In this document: positions 39,815 to 48,572 of the stretch, in pieces
How positions within the stretch are numbered: position 1 is the first letter of the stretch
How the letters are laid out: each line of letters starts with the position of its first letter
NCBI GenBank assembly: GCA_035509275.1
Contig: DATJLU010000157.1
Coordinates: forward strand, 1 to 64,000
DNA length: 64,000 nt
Direction: 5' to 3'
Source of the DNA: DAHUYF01 sp035509275
GTDB taxonomy: Bacteria; Pseudomonadota; Alphaproteobacteria; ATCC43930; CGMCC-115725
Notes under the pieces: model-generated
Databases searched by the model: none
Seen by the model: the letters and a program-made list of their open reading frames with translations, nothing else
Told to the model about the DNA's origin: nothing
Made by a program: the position numbers and the translations under genes

Positions 39815-40741
39815 TTAGCGGCGAACCTTGAGGACGAAGAGGCCCTGCGGACGCAGCATCAGGACACCGACCACCGCGAGCAGCGCCAGCACTCGCGCCA
39901 TGGAGCCGCTCATGAAGAACTCCATGGTCGATTGCGCCTGCGAGATGGTGAAGGCGGAGGCGATGGTGCCGAGCAGGCTCTGGGCGCCGCCGAAGACGAC
40001 GACGAGGAAGGTGTCGACGATATAGAGCTGGCCCGCGCTCGGGCTGGTCGAGCCGATCATGGTGAAGGCGCTGCCGGCGACACCGGCGATGCCGCAGCCG
40101 ATGCCGAAGGTGTAGCGGTCGACCTTCTCGGTATTGATGCCGACGGCGCCGGCCATCACCCGGTTCTGCACCACGGCGCGCACCTGCCGCCCCCAGCGCG
40201 AACGGAAGATGAGCAGATAGACCGCCACCGTGATGAGCACCGTCAGCGTCATGACGAAGATCCCGTTGATCGGGATCTCGATGGTGTCGCTGAGATGGGT
40301 CGCGCCCATCATCCAGTTGGGCAGATCGACGCCGACCTCGCGCGCACCGAAGGTGGAGCGATAGGCCTGCTGCAGGATGAGGCTGAGGCCCCAGGTCGCC
40401 AGCAGCGTATCGAGCGGCCGGCGGTAGAGGCGGCGGATCAACGCCCATTCGACGAGCAGCCCGAGCGCGCCCGAGGCGAGAAACGCCACCACCATGGCGA
40501 CGAAGAAATAGCCGGCATAAAGGCCTGGAAGATAAGCGGCGAAGAGATGCGAGCAGAGATAGGTCATATAGGCGCCGAGAATCATGAACTCGCCATGCGC
40601 CATGTTGATGACGCCCATCTGCCCGAAGATGATGGCGAGGCCCAGCGCCATCAGCACGAAGATCGAGAACAGGATGAGGCCGGCGAAAGCCTGCATCGCA
40701 AAGATCGAGCCGAGATCGCTCAGCGAATAGCCCATCAGCAT
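39815..40741 (-). CDS. urtB: urea/amide ABC transporter permease UrtB
   Basis: LivH/UrtB-type permease of about 308 residues. GLAIIFGQMGVINMAHGEFM lies near 35, LIRRLYRRPLDTLLATWGLS near 102, the EAA loop GRQVRAVVQNRVMAGAVGIN near 186, and the end is VGVLMLRPQGLFVLKVRR. The ATG at 40741 (MLMGYS) has GGAG 7 bases upstream; an upstream in-frame ATG at 40789 would place a 16-residue non-conserved lead inside a palindromic repeat and was rejected. It is separated from urtA by 165 bases containing that repeat. Confidence 0.92.
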   Translation of the reverse strand: MLMGYSLSDLGSIFAMQAFAGLILFSIFVLMALGLAIIFGQMGVINMAHGEFMILGAYMTYLCSHLFAAYLPGLYAGYFFVAMVVAFLASGALGLLVEWALIRRLYRRPLDTLLATWGLSLILQQAYRSTFGAREVGVDLPNWMMGATHLSDTIEIPINGIFVMTLTVLITVAVYLLIFRSRWGRQVRAVVQNRVMAGAVGINTEKVDRYTFGIGCGIAGVAGSAFTMIGSTSPSAGQLYIVDTFLVVVFGGAQSLLGTIASAFTISQAQSTMEFFMSGSMARVLALLAVVGVLMLRPQGLFVLKVRR

Positions 40742-40784
40742 GCCGCCGCTCCGCGTCCTAGTTGCGCCGATCGCAGAACCCCAG

Positions 40785-40847
40785 CTCACCCCGACCCTCT
40801 CCGCCCCTCAGGGGCGGAGAGGGGGGACCCGCGCAGCGGGGGGTGAG
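40785..40847. repeat. C-rich nested palindrome between urtA and urtB
   Basis: Inner perfect 13-bp stem CCCTCTCCGCCCC (40795-40807) / GGGGCGGAGAGGG (40811-40823) with a TCA loop, and outer arms CTCACCCC (40785-40792) / GGGGTGAG (40840-40847). It is related to the element at 52304-52375. Placed inside an operon, it may reduce or stabilise transcript between urtA and the downstream permease genes. Confidence 0.75.
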
Positions 40848-40906
40848 GTGGGGCGCCGATCGCCGAGTGCGTTGTGTCACGCATTTCTGCTTACCGACGC
40901 CCGTCG

Positions 40907-42172
40907 TCACTGATAGCCCTTGGGGAAGGGATTGGGCTCGACCAGATTGGCGGTCTCGTAGATCACGTCGTACTGGCCGTCGGCGCGGGCGCGGCCGATG
41001 CGCGTCTTGCTCCAGAGGTGATGGTTCGGGTGAATGCGCACATAGCCTTCGGGAGCGGTCTTCAGCTCGATGCCGGGCGATGCGGCGATCACCTTGTCGG
41101 TGTCGAAGCTCTGCGCCTTCTCCGCCGCGAGCTTCCACAGCCACGGCCCTTCATAAGCCGCCTGCGTCACGTCGCCGATGACGCTCTTCTCGCCCCACAT
41201 ATCCTTGAACGCCTTGACGAACGCCTTGTTGTTGGGGTTGTCGAGGCTCTGGAAGTACTTCATCGCGGCATAAGCGCCGACGATGTTCTCGCCGCCGATG
41301 CCGAGGATCTCGTCCTCGGTGACCGAGATCGTCAGCAGCTTCTGCTTGTTGACGAGATCGATGCCGGCCGCCTTGAGCTGCTTGTAGAAGGCGACGTTGC
41401 TGCCGCCGACGATGATGGCGTAGATGACGTCGGGCTTCTTGAGGCGGATCTTGTTGATGACCGAGTTGAACTCGGTGCTGCCCAGCGGGAAGTACTCTTC
41501 GCCGACGACCTCGAGCTTCAGGAAGTTCTCGATGTGCTTGCGCGCGATCTTGTTCGAGGTGCGCGGCCAGATGTAGTCCGAGCCGAGCAGGTAGAAGGTC
41601 TTGGCGCCCTTCGCTTCGACGATCCAGTTGAGCCCGGCGATGATCTGCTGCGTCGCCTCCTGGCCCTCGTAGAAGACGTTCTTCGACTGCTCCAGCCCCT
41701 CATAGAAGGTCGGGTAATAGAGGATGCCGTCATATTGCTCGAAGACCGGCAGCACCGCCTTGCGCGACGCGGACGTCCAGCAGCCGAACACCGCCGCCAC
41801 CTTGTCGTTGACCAGCAGCTTGCGCGCCTTCTCGGCGAAGGTCGGCCAGTCGCTGGCGCCGTCCTCCTGGATGAATTTGATCTGGCGGCCGAGCACGCCG
41901 CCGGCGGCGTTGATCTGAGAGATGGCGAGCTTCTCGGCCTCGACCGAGCCGGTCTCGCTGATCGCCATGGTACCGGTGACGGAATGCAGGATGCCCACGG
42001 TCACCGCATCGTCGGTGACGGCAAGGCCGGTGGAGTTGACGGCGGCGGTGGCCGGCGCCGCGGCGAAGACCGGTTTCGGCAGCAGCGCCGCGGCGGGCAG
42101 CGCCGCCATGCCGACAAGCAGCTTGCGGCGCGTGGCCGAGTGTAGAGTCGATCGGTGATCGCGTACGGTCAT
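40907..42172 (-). CDS. urtA: urea/amide ABC transporter substrate-binding protein UrtA
   Basis: Periplasmic binding protein of 421 residues. The N-terminus has a Tat-like signal with TRRKLLVGMAALPAAALL and cleavage after about residue 38 (PKPVFAAAPA). The mature protein is the UrtA/FmdD type: TVGILHSVTGTMAISETGSV, VEAEKLAISQINAAGGVLGR, FIQEDGASDWPTFAEKARKL, and VFGCWTSASRKAVLPVFEQY. It probably binds urea or a short amide, given fmdA in the same operon and no urease genes in the window. GAGGGGG precedes the ATG. The high expression expected of a binding protein fits its first place and the palindrome that follows. Confidence 0.93.
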   Translation of the reverse strand: MTVRDHRSTLHSATRRKLLVGMAALPAAALLPKPVFAAAPATAAVNSTGLAVTDDAVTVGILHSVTGTMAISETGSVEAEKLAISQINAAGGVLGRQIKFIQEDGASDWPTFAEKARKLLVNDKVAAVFGCWTSASRKAVLPVFEQYDGILYYPTFYEGLEQSKNVFYEGQEATQQIIAGLNWIVEAKGAKTFYLLGSDYIWPRTSNKIARKHIENFLKLEVVGEEYFPLGSTEFNSVINKIRLKKPDVIYAIIVGGSNVAFYKQLKAAGIDLVNKQKLLTISVTEDEILGIGGENIVGAYAAMKYFQSLDNPNNKAFVKAFKDMWGEKSVIGDVTQAAYEGPWLWKLAAEKAQSFDTDKVIAASPGIELKTAPEGYVRIHPNHHLWSKTRIGRARADGQYDVIYETANLVEPNPFPKGYQ

Positions 42173-42260
42173 TCTGTCCCCCTCTGTTGCGGCCAAGCGG
42201 GGCAAGCGCGGCCCGCAAGTCATCGAGGCGGATCGTGACCGCTCATTGTGCGACGCAGCA

Positions 42261-42310
42261 ATACGTCGATCGACGCATACGGCAATCGACGTATGCGTCG
42301 AATGACGTAT
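42261..42310. promoter_or_regulatory. nested dyad between urtA and the NCS1-kinase gene
   Basis: Within the 439-base divergent gap 42173-42611. Inner arms TCGACGCATACG (42270-42281) and CGTATGCGTCGA (42290-42301) are a perfect 12-bp inverted repeat; outer arms ATACGTC (42261-42267) and GACGTAT (42304-42310) share the same centre. It lies about 90-140 bases upstream of urtA, an activator position. The LuxR-type regulator at 45973 is the natural candidate binder (inference). The rest of the gap holds no gene I can support. Confidence 0.65.
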
Positions 42311-42611
42311 ATCGCCGCCGAAACGCCGCTCCGGGAGTTCCGTCGGGCGCCGTCGTGCCTGAAAAACAGCTTCTCTGCTGTTTTCGTAATCAGGAATTGC
42401 CCTGTCAGTCAAAACGTTTACGGGCAAAGACAGAGAATTTTGCCGCGCCCGGCGAGCGATGTGGCGGCAGGCGGCGCCCGAGCGCACGCCGCCGCCATGG
42501 CGCCGGCCCCGCGGACATCCACCGCCGCTTCCAATCCCCCTTGCCACCCTGTTGCAGCGCAGCATAGAGTGATCGTGAGCGGCCTTTTCGCGGCTGCGGG
42601 AGCGTGGCGGG

Positions 42612-45600
42612 ATGGCGGCGCGGCAGAGAATCCTTCGCGTGCGGCGCGACTACAACCAGTGGGTCGCGAATCAGACGCTGGAGGATTACGCGCTGCGCTT
42701 CACCGCCAAGAAGGCGCGGCGCTGGTCGCCCTTTCGCGTCGCCAACACCGCGCTCGGCGCGATCTCGTTCCTCGCGCTCGAGGCGATCGGCGGCACCATC
42801 ACGCTGAACTATGGCTTCACCAACGCGGCCGCGGCGATCATCGTCGTCGGGCTGCTGATCTTCATCACCGGATTGCCGATCGTCTTCTACGCGGCGAAAT
42901 ACGGCGTCGACATCGATCTGCTCACCCGCGGCGCCGGCTTCGGCTATATCGGCTCGACGATCACCTCGCTCATCTACGCCTCCTTCACCTTCATCTTCTT
43001 CGCCATCGAATCCGTCATCATGTCGATGGCGCTCGAAACCTGCTTCGGCGTGCCGCTCGCGTTCGGCTATGTCGTGAGCTCGCTCATCGTCATCCCGCTG
43101 GTGACGCACGGCATCACCTTCATCAGCCGCTTCCAGCTGTGGACGCAGCCGATCTGGCTGGTGCTTCATCTCCTCCCTTTCCTCTTCATCGCCATCTACA
43201 GCGCAGATTCGTTCCACGGCTGGACCGGCTTCACCGGGCGCGCCGAGCGCGGCGTCACCGGCTTCGACCTCGCACTGTTCGGCGCCGCGGGCTCGGTCGT
43301 GCTCTCGCTCATCGCGCAGATCGGCGAGCAGGTCGACTTCCTCCGCTTCCTGCCGTCCGAGCAGGCCGAGAACCGCCTCGCGCGCTGGGGCGCCCTCCTC
43401 ACCGCCGGCCCCGGCTGGATCGTGCTCGGCACGTTGAAGCTGCTGGCCGGCTCGTTCCTGGCCTATCTCGCGCATGAGCACGGCGTCGCGTTGGCGAAGG
43501 CGGCGCAGCCGACGGAGATGTACGCCGTCGCCTTCCAATACATGCTGTCCTCGCCGCGCGCCGCGGTCGTGGTCGCGGGCGTCTTCGTCGTGCTGTCGCA
43601 GCTCAAGATCAACGTCACCAACTCCTATGCCGGCTCGATCGCCTGGTCGAATTTCTTCTCGCGCCTGACGCACCGCCATCCCGGCCGCGTCGTCTGGCTC
43701 ATCTTCAACGTCGCCATCGCGCTGCTGCTGATGGAGCTCGGCGTCTATGCGGCGCTGGAACGCATCCTCGGCATCTACTCGGCCGTCGCCGCCGCCTGGG
43801 TCGGCGCCATCGTCGCCGATCTCGCGGTCAACAAGCCGCTCGGCCTCAGCCCGGCGCATATCGAGTTCAAGCGCGCGCATCTCTACGACATCAACCCGGT
43901 GGGCGTCGGCGCCATGCTGATTGCCACGGTGGTGGCAGTCGCGGCCTTCGCCGGTCTCTTCGGCCATGCCGCCGCGGCGTTCACGCCTTTCGTCGCGCTC
44001 GCGGTTGCCTTCATCGCCGCGCCGGTCATCGCCTATGCCACCAAAGGCCGCTATTACATCGCGCGCAAGCCGCGGCGGCTCTGGGCGCAGGAAGCCGTCA
44101 TCCGCTGCTGCGTCTGCGAGAACCCGTTCGAGCCCGAGGATACCGCCTTCTGCCCGGCCTATGCCGGGCCGATCTGCTCGCTGTGCTGCTCGCTCGATTC
44201 GCGCTGCAACGATCTCTGCAAGCGCGGCGCGCGCCTCCCCGCGCAGCTCGCGAGCTTCATCGGCGCCGTGCTGCCCGCGCGCGTCGCCGCCCGTCTCGAT
44301 ACGCGCCTCGGCCATTATCTCGGGCTGCTGCTGCTGCTCGGCTCGATGATCGGCGCCACCCTCGCCGCCCTTTATTGGCAGGTGGCGCTGAGCTCGGATG
44401 TCGCGAGCGGCGTGGTCAAGCTCGCCTTCTGGAAGGTGTTCTTCCTGCTCTTCATCATCGCCGGCATCGCCGCCTGGCTGTTCGTGCTGAGCCATGAGAG
44501 CCGCAAAGCGGCGCAGGAGGAGTCGCGGCGCCAGACCGCCCTGTTGATGCAGGAGATCCGTGCGCATAAGCGCACCGACGCGCAACTGCAGAAGGCCAAG
44601 GAAGCGGCCGAGGCGGCAAACCTCGCCAAGAGCCGCTATGTCGTCGGCATCAGCCATGAGCTGCGCGCCCCGCTCAACGCGGTGCTGGGCTACGCCCAGC
44701 TGCTCGAGCGCGACGCCGCGATCCCCGCCCATCGCCGCGACGCCATCACCGTCATCCGCCGCAGCGGCGAGCATCTCGCCGGGCTGATCGAAGGGCTGCT
44801 CGACATCTCCAAGATCGAGGCCGGCCGGCTCAAGCTGCAATACGAGGAAGTGCGCCTCGCCGAGTTCCTCGACCAGATCGTCGACATGTTCCGCCTGCAG
44901 GCGGCGGCGAAAGGCATCGACTTCGTGTTCGAGCGGCCGGAACGCCTGCCGGCGGTGGTGCATACCGATCCCAAACGCCTGCGCCAGATCCTGATCAATC
45001 TGCTGTCGAACGCCATCAAATTCACCAATGCCGGCAGCGTCAGCCTGCGCCTCAGCTACCGCAGCCAGACCGCCGGGATCGCGGTCGAGGATACCGGCGT
45101 CGGCATCGGCGCCGCCGATCTGCGCCGCATCTTCGAACCGTTCGAGCGCGTCGAGCAGCCCGATGGCCAGGTCAGGCCCGGCATGGGCCTTGGCCTCACC
45201 ATCACCAAGCTGCTGACCGAAATCATGGGCGGCGACATCTCGGTCGAAAGCACGCCGGGGCGCGGCAGCCGCTTTCGGGTGAAGCTGATGCTGGCCGAGG
45301 TGGCGCTGCCGCGGCTGGCTGCCGCGGCGGCGATGACGATCCGCGGCTATGCCGGACGGCGGCGCACGGTGCTGCTGGCCGATGACGACAGCGAGCATCG
45401 CCAGTTGCTGCGCGACGTCCTGGCGCCGCTGGACTTCGCGCTGCTCGAGGCCGCGGACGGCCCGTCCTCGCTGCGCCTTGCCGAGGAAGCTCGGCCGGAC
45501 CTCATCCTTCTCGACATCTCCATGCCGGGCAGCGATGGCTGGGCGGTGGCGCGCGCGCTGCGGCGGCGTGGCTTGAGCCAGACCAAGATCATCATGATTT

Positions 45601-45980
45601 CGGCCAACGCCGCCGAAGCCGATCGCCGCGGCGAGGCGCTCGCCGACGCCTTCATCGTCAAGCCGATCGATCTGCAGCGCCTGTTCGAGGCCATCGCGCG
45701 TCTGCTCAAGATCGAGTGGCTCTGGGATCCCCCCGCTTCCGCTGCGGCCGCTTCGCCCGCCTTCTCGGCCGCCGATGCGCCGACGCGGCCGCACCTCGCC
45801 GAGCTGCGCCGGCTCGGCCGCATCGGCTATGTCCGCGGCATCCAGGCGAAGCTCGACGAGATCGAGAGCGAGGACCCGACCCGGCATGCCTTCGTCGCGC
45901 ATATGCGCGCGCTGGTGCAGGATTTCGAGTTTGCCCGCTACATGGCGGCGCTCGAAGAGCTGGACGGCGCCGATGCCTGA
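42612..45980 (+). CDS. NCS1 transporter fused to hybrid sensor histidine kinase
   Basis: Giant membrane protein of 1122 residues. Residues about 25-485 form a nucleobase:cation symporter-1 domain with about 12 membrane segments (WSPFRVANTALGAISFLALE, LTRGAGFGYIGSTITSLIY). A Cys-rich linker follows near 495-545 (CCVCENPFEPEDTAFC then CSLCCSLDSRCNDLC; ten or more Cys, possibly metal-binding). Two more membrane segments (about 567-590, 607-630), a coiled coil, a HisKA domain with GISHELRAPLNAVLG (His near 681), an HATPase with NLLSNAIKFTN and GMGLGLTITKLL, and a receiver with ILLDISMPGSDG (Asp near 966) complete it. It probably senses a nitrogen compound by transport or binding and signals to the next gene product (8-base overlap). 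It is divergent from the amide/urea operon. Confidence 0.92.
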   Translation: MAARQRILRVRRDYNQWVANQTLEDYALRFTAKKARRWSPFRVANTALGAISFLALEAIGGTITLNYGFTNAAAAIIVVGLLIFITGLPIVFYAAKYGVDIDLLTRGAGFGYIGSTITSLIYASFTFIFFAIESVIMSMALETCFGVPLAFGYVVSSLIVIPLVTHGITFISRFQLWTQPIWLVLHLLPFLFIAIYSADSFHGWTGFTGRAERGVTGFDLALFGAAGSVVLSLIAQIGEQVDFLRFLPSEQAENRLARWGALLTAGPGWIVLGTLKLLAGSFLAYLAHEHGVALAKAAQPTEMYAVAFQYMLSSPRAAVVVAGVFVVLSQLKINVTNSYAGSIAWSNFFSRLTHRHPGRVVWLIFNVAIALLLMELGVYAALERILGIYSAVAAAWVGAIVADLAVNKPLGLSPAHIEFKRAHLYDINPVGVGAMLIATVVAVAAFAGLFGHAAAAFTPFVALAVAFIAAPVIAYATKGRYYIARKPRRLWAQEAVIRCCVCENPFEPEDTAFCPAYAGPICSLCCSLDSRCNDLCKRGARLPAQLASFIGAVLPARVAARLDTRLGHYLGLLLLLGSMIGATLAALYWQVALSSDVASGVVKLAFWKVFFLLFIIAGIAAWLFVLSHESRKAAQEESRRQTALLMQEIRAHKRTDAQLQKAKEAAEAANLAKSRYVVGISHELRAPLNAVLGYAQLLERDAAIPAHRRDAITVIRRSGEHLAGLIEGLLDISKIEAGRLKLQYEEVRLAEFLDQIVDMFRLQAAAKGIDFVFERPERLPAVVHTDPKRLRQILINLLSNAIKFTNAGSVSLRLSYRSQTAGIAVEDTGVGIGAADLRRIFEPFERVEQPDGQVRPGMGLGLTITKLLTEIMGGDISVESTPGRGSRFRVKLMLAEVALPRLAAAAAMTIRGYAGRRRTVLLADDDSEHRQLLRDVLAPLDFALLEAADGPSSLRLAEEARPDLILLDISMPGSDGWAVARALRRRGLSQTKIIMISANAAEADRRGEALADAFIVKPIDLQRLFEAIARLLKIEWLWDPPASAAAASPAFSAADAPTRPHLAELRRLGRIGYVRGIQAKLDEIESEDPTRHAFVAHMRALVQDFEFARYMAALEELDGADA

Positions 45981-46896
45981 CGGGACGCGGCGTGACATCG
46001 CGCTGGTGGTCGATGATTCGCCGGAGACGCTGCGCTTCCTCACCGACGCGCTCGAGGAGGCGGGGTTCACCGCGCTGGTGGCGCTGAGCGGCAGCAATGC
46101 GCTGACGCTGGCGCAGGAAGTGACACCCGACATCGTGCTGATGGATGCGGTGATGCCGGGGATGGACGGGTTCGAGGCGTGCCGCCGGCTCAAGGCCATG
46201 AAGCAGCTCGCCTATGCCCCGGTGATCTTCATGACCGGGCTCAGCGAGACCGAGCATGTGATCAAAGGGCTCGAGGCCGGGGGCGTCGACTACGTCACCA
46301 AGCCGATCGTCGCCGACGAGCTCATCGCCCGGATGCAGGTGCATCTCGCCAATGCCCGCCTCGGTCAGAGCGCGCGCAACGCGCTCGATGCGGCGGGGCG
46401 CTTCCTGCTCGCCGTCGATGCCGCCGGGCGCGTGCTGTGGTGCACGCCGCAAGCCGGCAAGCTGCTCGAAGCGGCATTTCCGCACCCCGCCAGCGAAAGC
46501 TCGCGTCTGCCGGCGGAGCTGGTGCAGCGGTTGATCGAGCCGGCGGAGGCACCGGCCGGCACCGACGCGGCTGCGATGCCGGGCGCCTCCGGCGAAACCC
46601 GCTTTCAGCTCTCCTATATCGGCAAGATCGGCGCCGACGAGTTCCTGCTGCGCCTCGTCGAAAGCGATGCTGCAAGCGAAGAGAGCCGGCTCAAGCGGCA
46701 TTTCGCGCTCACCGCGCGTGAGTCGGACGTTCTGGTCTGGGTCGCCCGCGGCAAATCGAATCGCGATATCGGCGAGATCCTCGGCCTCAGCCCACGGACC
46801 GTCAACAAGCATCTCGAGCAGATCTACGCCAAGCTCGGCGTCGAGAACCGCACCTCGGCCGCAGCGCTCGCGCTGCGCGCGCTCGGCAGCCGCTAG
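45973..46896 (+). CDS. LuxR/NarL-type response regulator
   Basis: Response regulator of 307 residues, longer than the usual 210-230. The receiver (about 8-125) has VVDDSPETLRFLTDALEE and the phosphoacceptor Asp in IVLMDAVMPGMDG, with Lys in YVTKPIVADE. A PAS-like middle section (about 135-225) includes GRFLLAVDAAGRVLWCTP. The LuxR helix-turn-helix (about 240-300) reads LTARESDVLVWVARGKSNRD then ILGLSPRTVNKHLEQIYAKL. It overlaps the NCS1-kinase gene by 8 bases. It probably regulates the divergent amide/urea operon through the dyad at 42261-42310 (inference). Confidence 0.92.
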   Translation: MPDGTRRDIALVVDDSPETLRFLTDALEEAGFTALVALSGSNALTLAQEVTPDIVLMDAVMPGMDGFEACRRLKAMKQLAYAPVIFMTGLSETEHVIKGLEAGGVDYVTKPIVADELIARMQVHLANARLGQSARNALDAAGRFLLAVDAAGRVLWCTPQAGKLLEAAFPHPASESSRLPAELVQRLIEPAEAPAGTDAAAMPGASGETRFQLSYIGKIGADEFLLRLVESDAASEESRLKRHFALTARESDVLVWVARGKSNRDIGEILGLSPRTVNKHLEQIYAKLGVENRTSAAALALRALGSR

Positions 46897-47020
46897 CCGC
46901 GCATCGCCTGGGCGCTCGGCACACGACGGTTGTTCGGCTTTCTTGGCAGGCGGTGAGCGGCGGTGCTAAAGTCGGCTCTCAAGATCGGGCAACGATAACG
47001 ATGCCGCAGGGAGGATTGCC

Positions 47021-47662
47021 ATGCTGCAGGTGTATCTCGACCCGTGCACCGTCAACAGTCGCAAGGTGCTGGCGGGGTTGGATTTGCTCGGCACGCCGTA
47101 CGAGCTCAACCATGTCGACTACTTTACGGGCGCCCACAAGAAGCCCGAGTTCCTCGCGATCAATCCGAATGGGGCAGTCCCGGCGGCGATGGATGGCGAT
47201 TTCGCGCTTTCGGAATCAAACGCCATCCTGCAATACGCGGCCGATCTGACCGGCTCCGACAGACGGTATCCCAAGGACTTGAAGCGCCGCGCCGACGTGA
47301 ACCGCTGGTTGCTGTGGGAAGGCTCGACCTGGTTCCCGAGCTGCTACACGTTTCTGGTGGAGTATGTCGTAAAGCCGCTCATGAATACCCAGCCGGACCA
47401 GTCGATCATCGACAAGGAGACGCCGAACTGGCACCGGCTTGCCGGTATTCTCGACGCGCGCCTGGCGACGTCCGACTGGCTCGTCGGCGACGATGTGACG
47501 ATCGCCGACATCGCCGTTGCGGCGCCCATGCATCTGCACAAGTTGCAGCGCCTGCCACTCAGCGAGCACCCGAATCTCGAGCGCTGGATGGCGGACATCG
47601 AAGAACTACCCTGCTGGCAGAGAACGCAAGGCGCGGTTGATCGAGCGCTGCAGGTGAAGTAA
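47021..47662 (+). CDS. glutathione S-transferase family protein
   Basis: Cytosolic GST of 213 residues. The N-terminal thioredoxin-like domain (1-78) begins MLQVYLDPCTVNSRKVLAGL and holds the cis-Pro in NPNGAVPAAMDGDFALSES, where ES binds glutathione. The C-terminal helical domain has WEGSTWFPSCYTFLVEYVV and the N-capping motif DDVTIADIAVAAPMHL. The catalytic residue is probably Cys or Ser near residue 9-12. It is followed after 61 bases by the CmcJ-like gene. The substrate is unknown. Confidence 0.92.
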   Translation: MLQVYLDPCTVNSRKVLAGLDLLGTPYELNHVDYFTGAHKKPEFLAINPNGAVPAAMDGDFALSESNAILQYAADLTGSDRRYPKDLKRRADVNRWLLWEGSTWFPSCYTFLVEYVVKPLMNTQPDQSIIDKETPNWHRLAGILDARLATSDWLVGDDVTIADIAVAAPMHLHKLQRLPLSEHPNLERWMADIEELPCWQRTQGAVDRALQVK

Positions 47663-47723
47663 TCGGCTCGTGCCAGGGCGCCACCGAGCGCCCTGGCCCT
47701 CTCCGCATTGCGTGGGTTAAGCC

Positions 47724-48563
47724 ATGGGAAGCCAGACCAGCGCCAGCCAAGCCAGCGTCAGGTCGACATTTAACTACACGCGCGACACCGGCGTTGTGCC
47801 GGAGGTCTACTTTTACGAGCCACCGCAGGGCACCGAGGTGCGCCCCCCCGGCGACGACCCGCATGAAATGACCGTGCACGACGGGTGGAGTGGCGCGGCA
47901 GCATTTTCGGTGGATCGCGAAGGCTTTGCGTTGCGCGAGTTCCGCTCGCCGTTTCAGCAGTGGGACGACAACGCCGCCATCCGCGCGCAGCTCTACGGCG
48001 ATGTCAGCGCGTTCGTGAGGCAAGCGGTCGGCGCCAAACGCGTCGTTATCTTCGATCACACGATCCGCGCCAAGTCCAACGAGAAGCAGCAGACCAACGA
48101 ATTCACCACCTCCAAACGCGCTCCCGTCATGTTGGTCCATTGCGATTACACGCCGCATTCAGGGCCGCTGCGCGTGCGCCAGCTTCTCGCCGACGAAGCC
48201 GATGAGCTGCTGAATCGCAGAGTGGCGTTCTTCAATTTCTGGAAACCGTTCAGGCGCACCGTGGAAGAGCGGCCACTCGCCATGTGCGACGTGACCTCGT
48301 CCTCGCCCGAGGATTTCATCACGATGAAGCTGCGTTACCGTGACCGCGACGGCGAGATCTTCGTCATGAGGTACGCGCCGAAGCACCGTTGGTGGTATTT
48401 TCCACGCATGACGCCGGACCAGGCGATCCTGCTCAAGACCTACGACTCGGCGACCGACGGACGCGCGCGCTTCATCGGCCACAGCGCTTTTGAAGATCCC
48501 AGCACGAGCCCCGATGCGCCGATGCGCGAAAGCATCGAGATCAGAACCATGGCATTCTTCTAA
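47724..48563 (+). CDS. CmcJ/NvfI-family oxidoreductase
   Basis: Protein of 279 residues matching the CmcJ/AsaB/NvfI family found in cephamycin and fungal secondary-metabolite clusters, often annotated as hydroxylase or methyltransferase. Family regions are TFNYTRDTGVVPEVYFYEPP near 15, VFDHTIRAKS-like RVVIFDHTIRAKSNEKQQ near 105, APVMLVHCDYTPHSG near 133, FFNFWKPFRRTVEERPLAMC near 168, and HRWWYFPRMTPDQAILLKTY near 218. The conserved His residues suggest a metal or redox centre. It lies 9 bases before an SDR gene, so a short oxidation/reduction pathway is plausible. Confidence 0.82.
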   Translation: MGSQTSASQASVRSTFNYTRDTGVVPEVYFYEPPQGTEVRPPGDDPHEMTVHDGWSGAAAFSVDREGFALREFRSPFQQWDDNAAIRAQLYGDVSAFVRQAVGAKRVVIFDHTIRAKSNEKQQTNEFTTSKRAPVMLVHCDYTPHSGPLRVRQLLADEADELLNRRVAFFNFWKPFRRTVEERPLAMCDVTSSSPEDFITMKLRYRDRDGEIFVMRYAPKHRWWYFPRMTPDQAILLKTYDSATDGRARFIGHSAFEDPSTSPDAPMRESIEIRTMAFF

Positions 48564-48572
48564 TTGCCGGCG

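Noticed and set aside
35597..42172. Urease-linked urea operon
   Set aside because: The transporter is Urt-type but no ureABC or accessory genes are present; formamidase is the only hydrolase.
42405..46199. 1264-codon open frame on the minus strand
   Set aside because: It mirrors the NCS1-kinase gene; the translation is Arg/Asp/His-rich with no domain, as expected for antisense of high-GC coding DNA.
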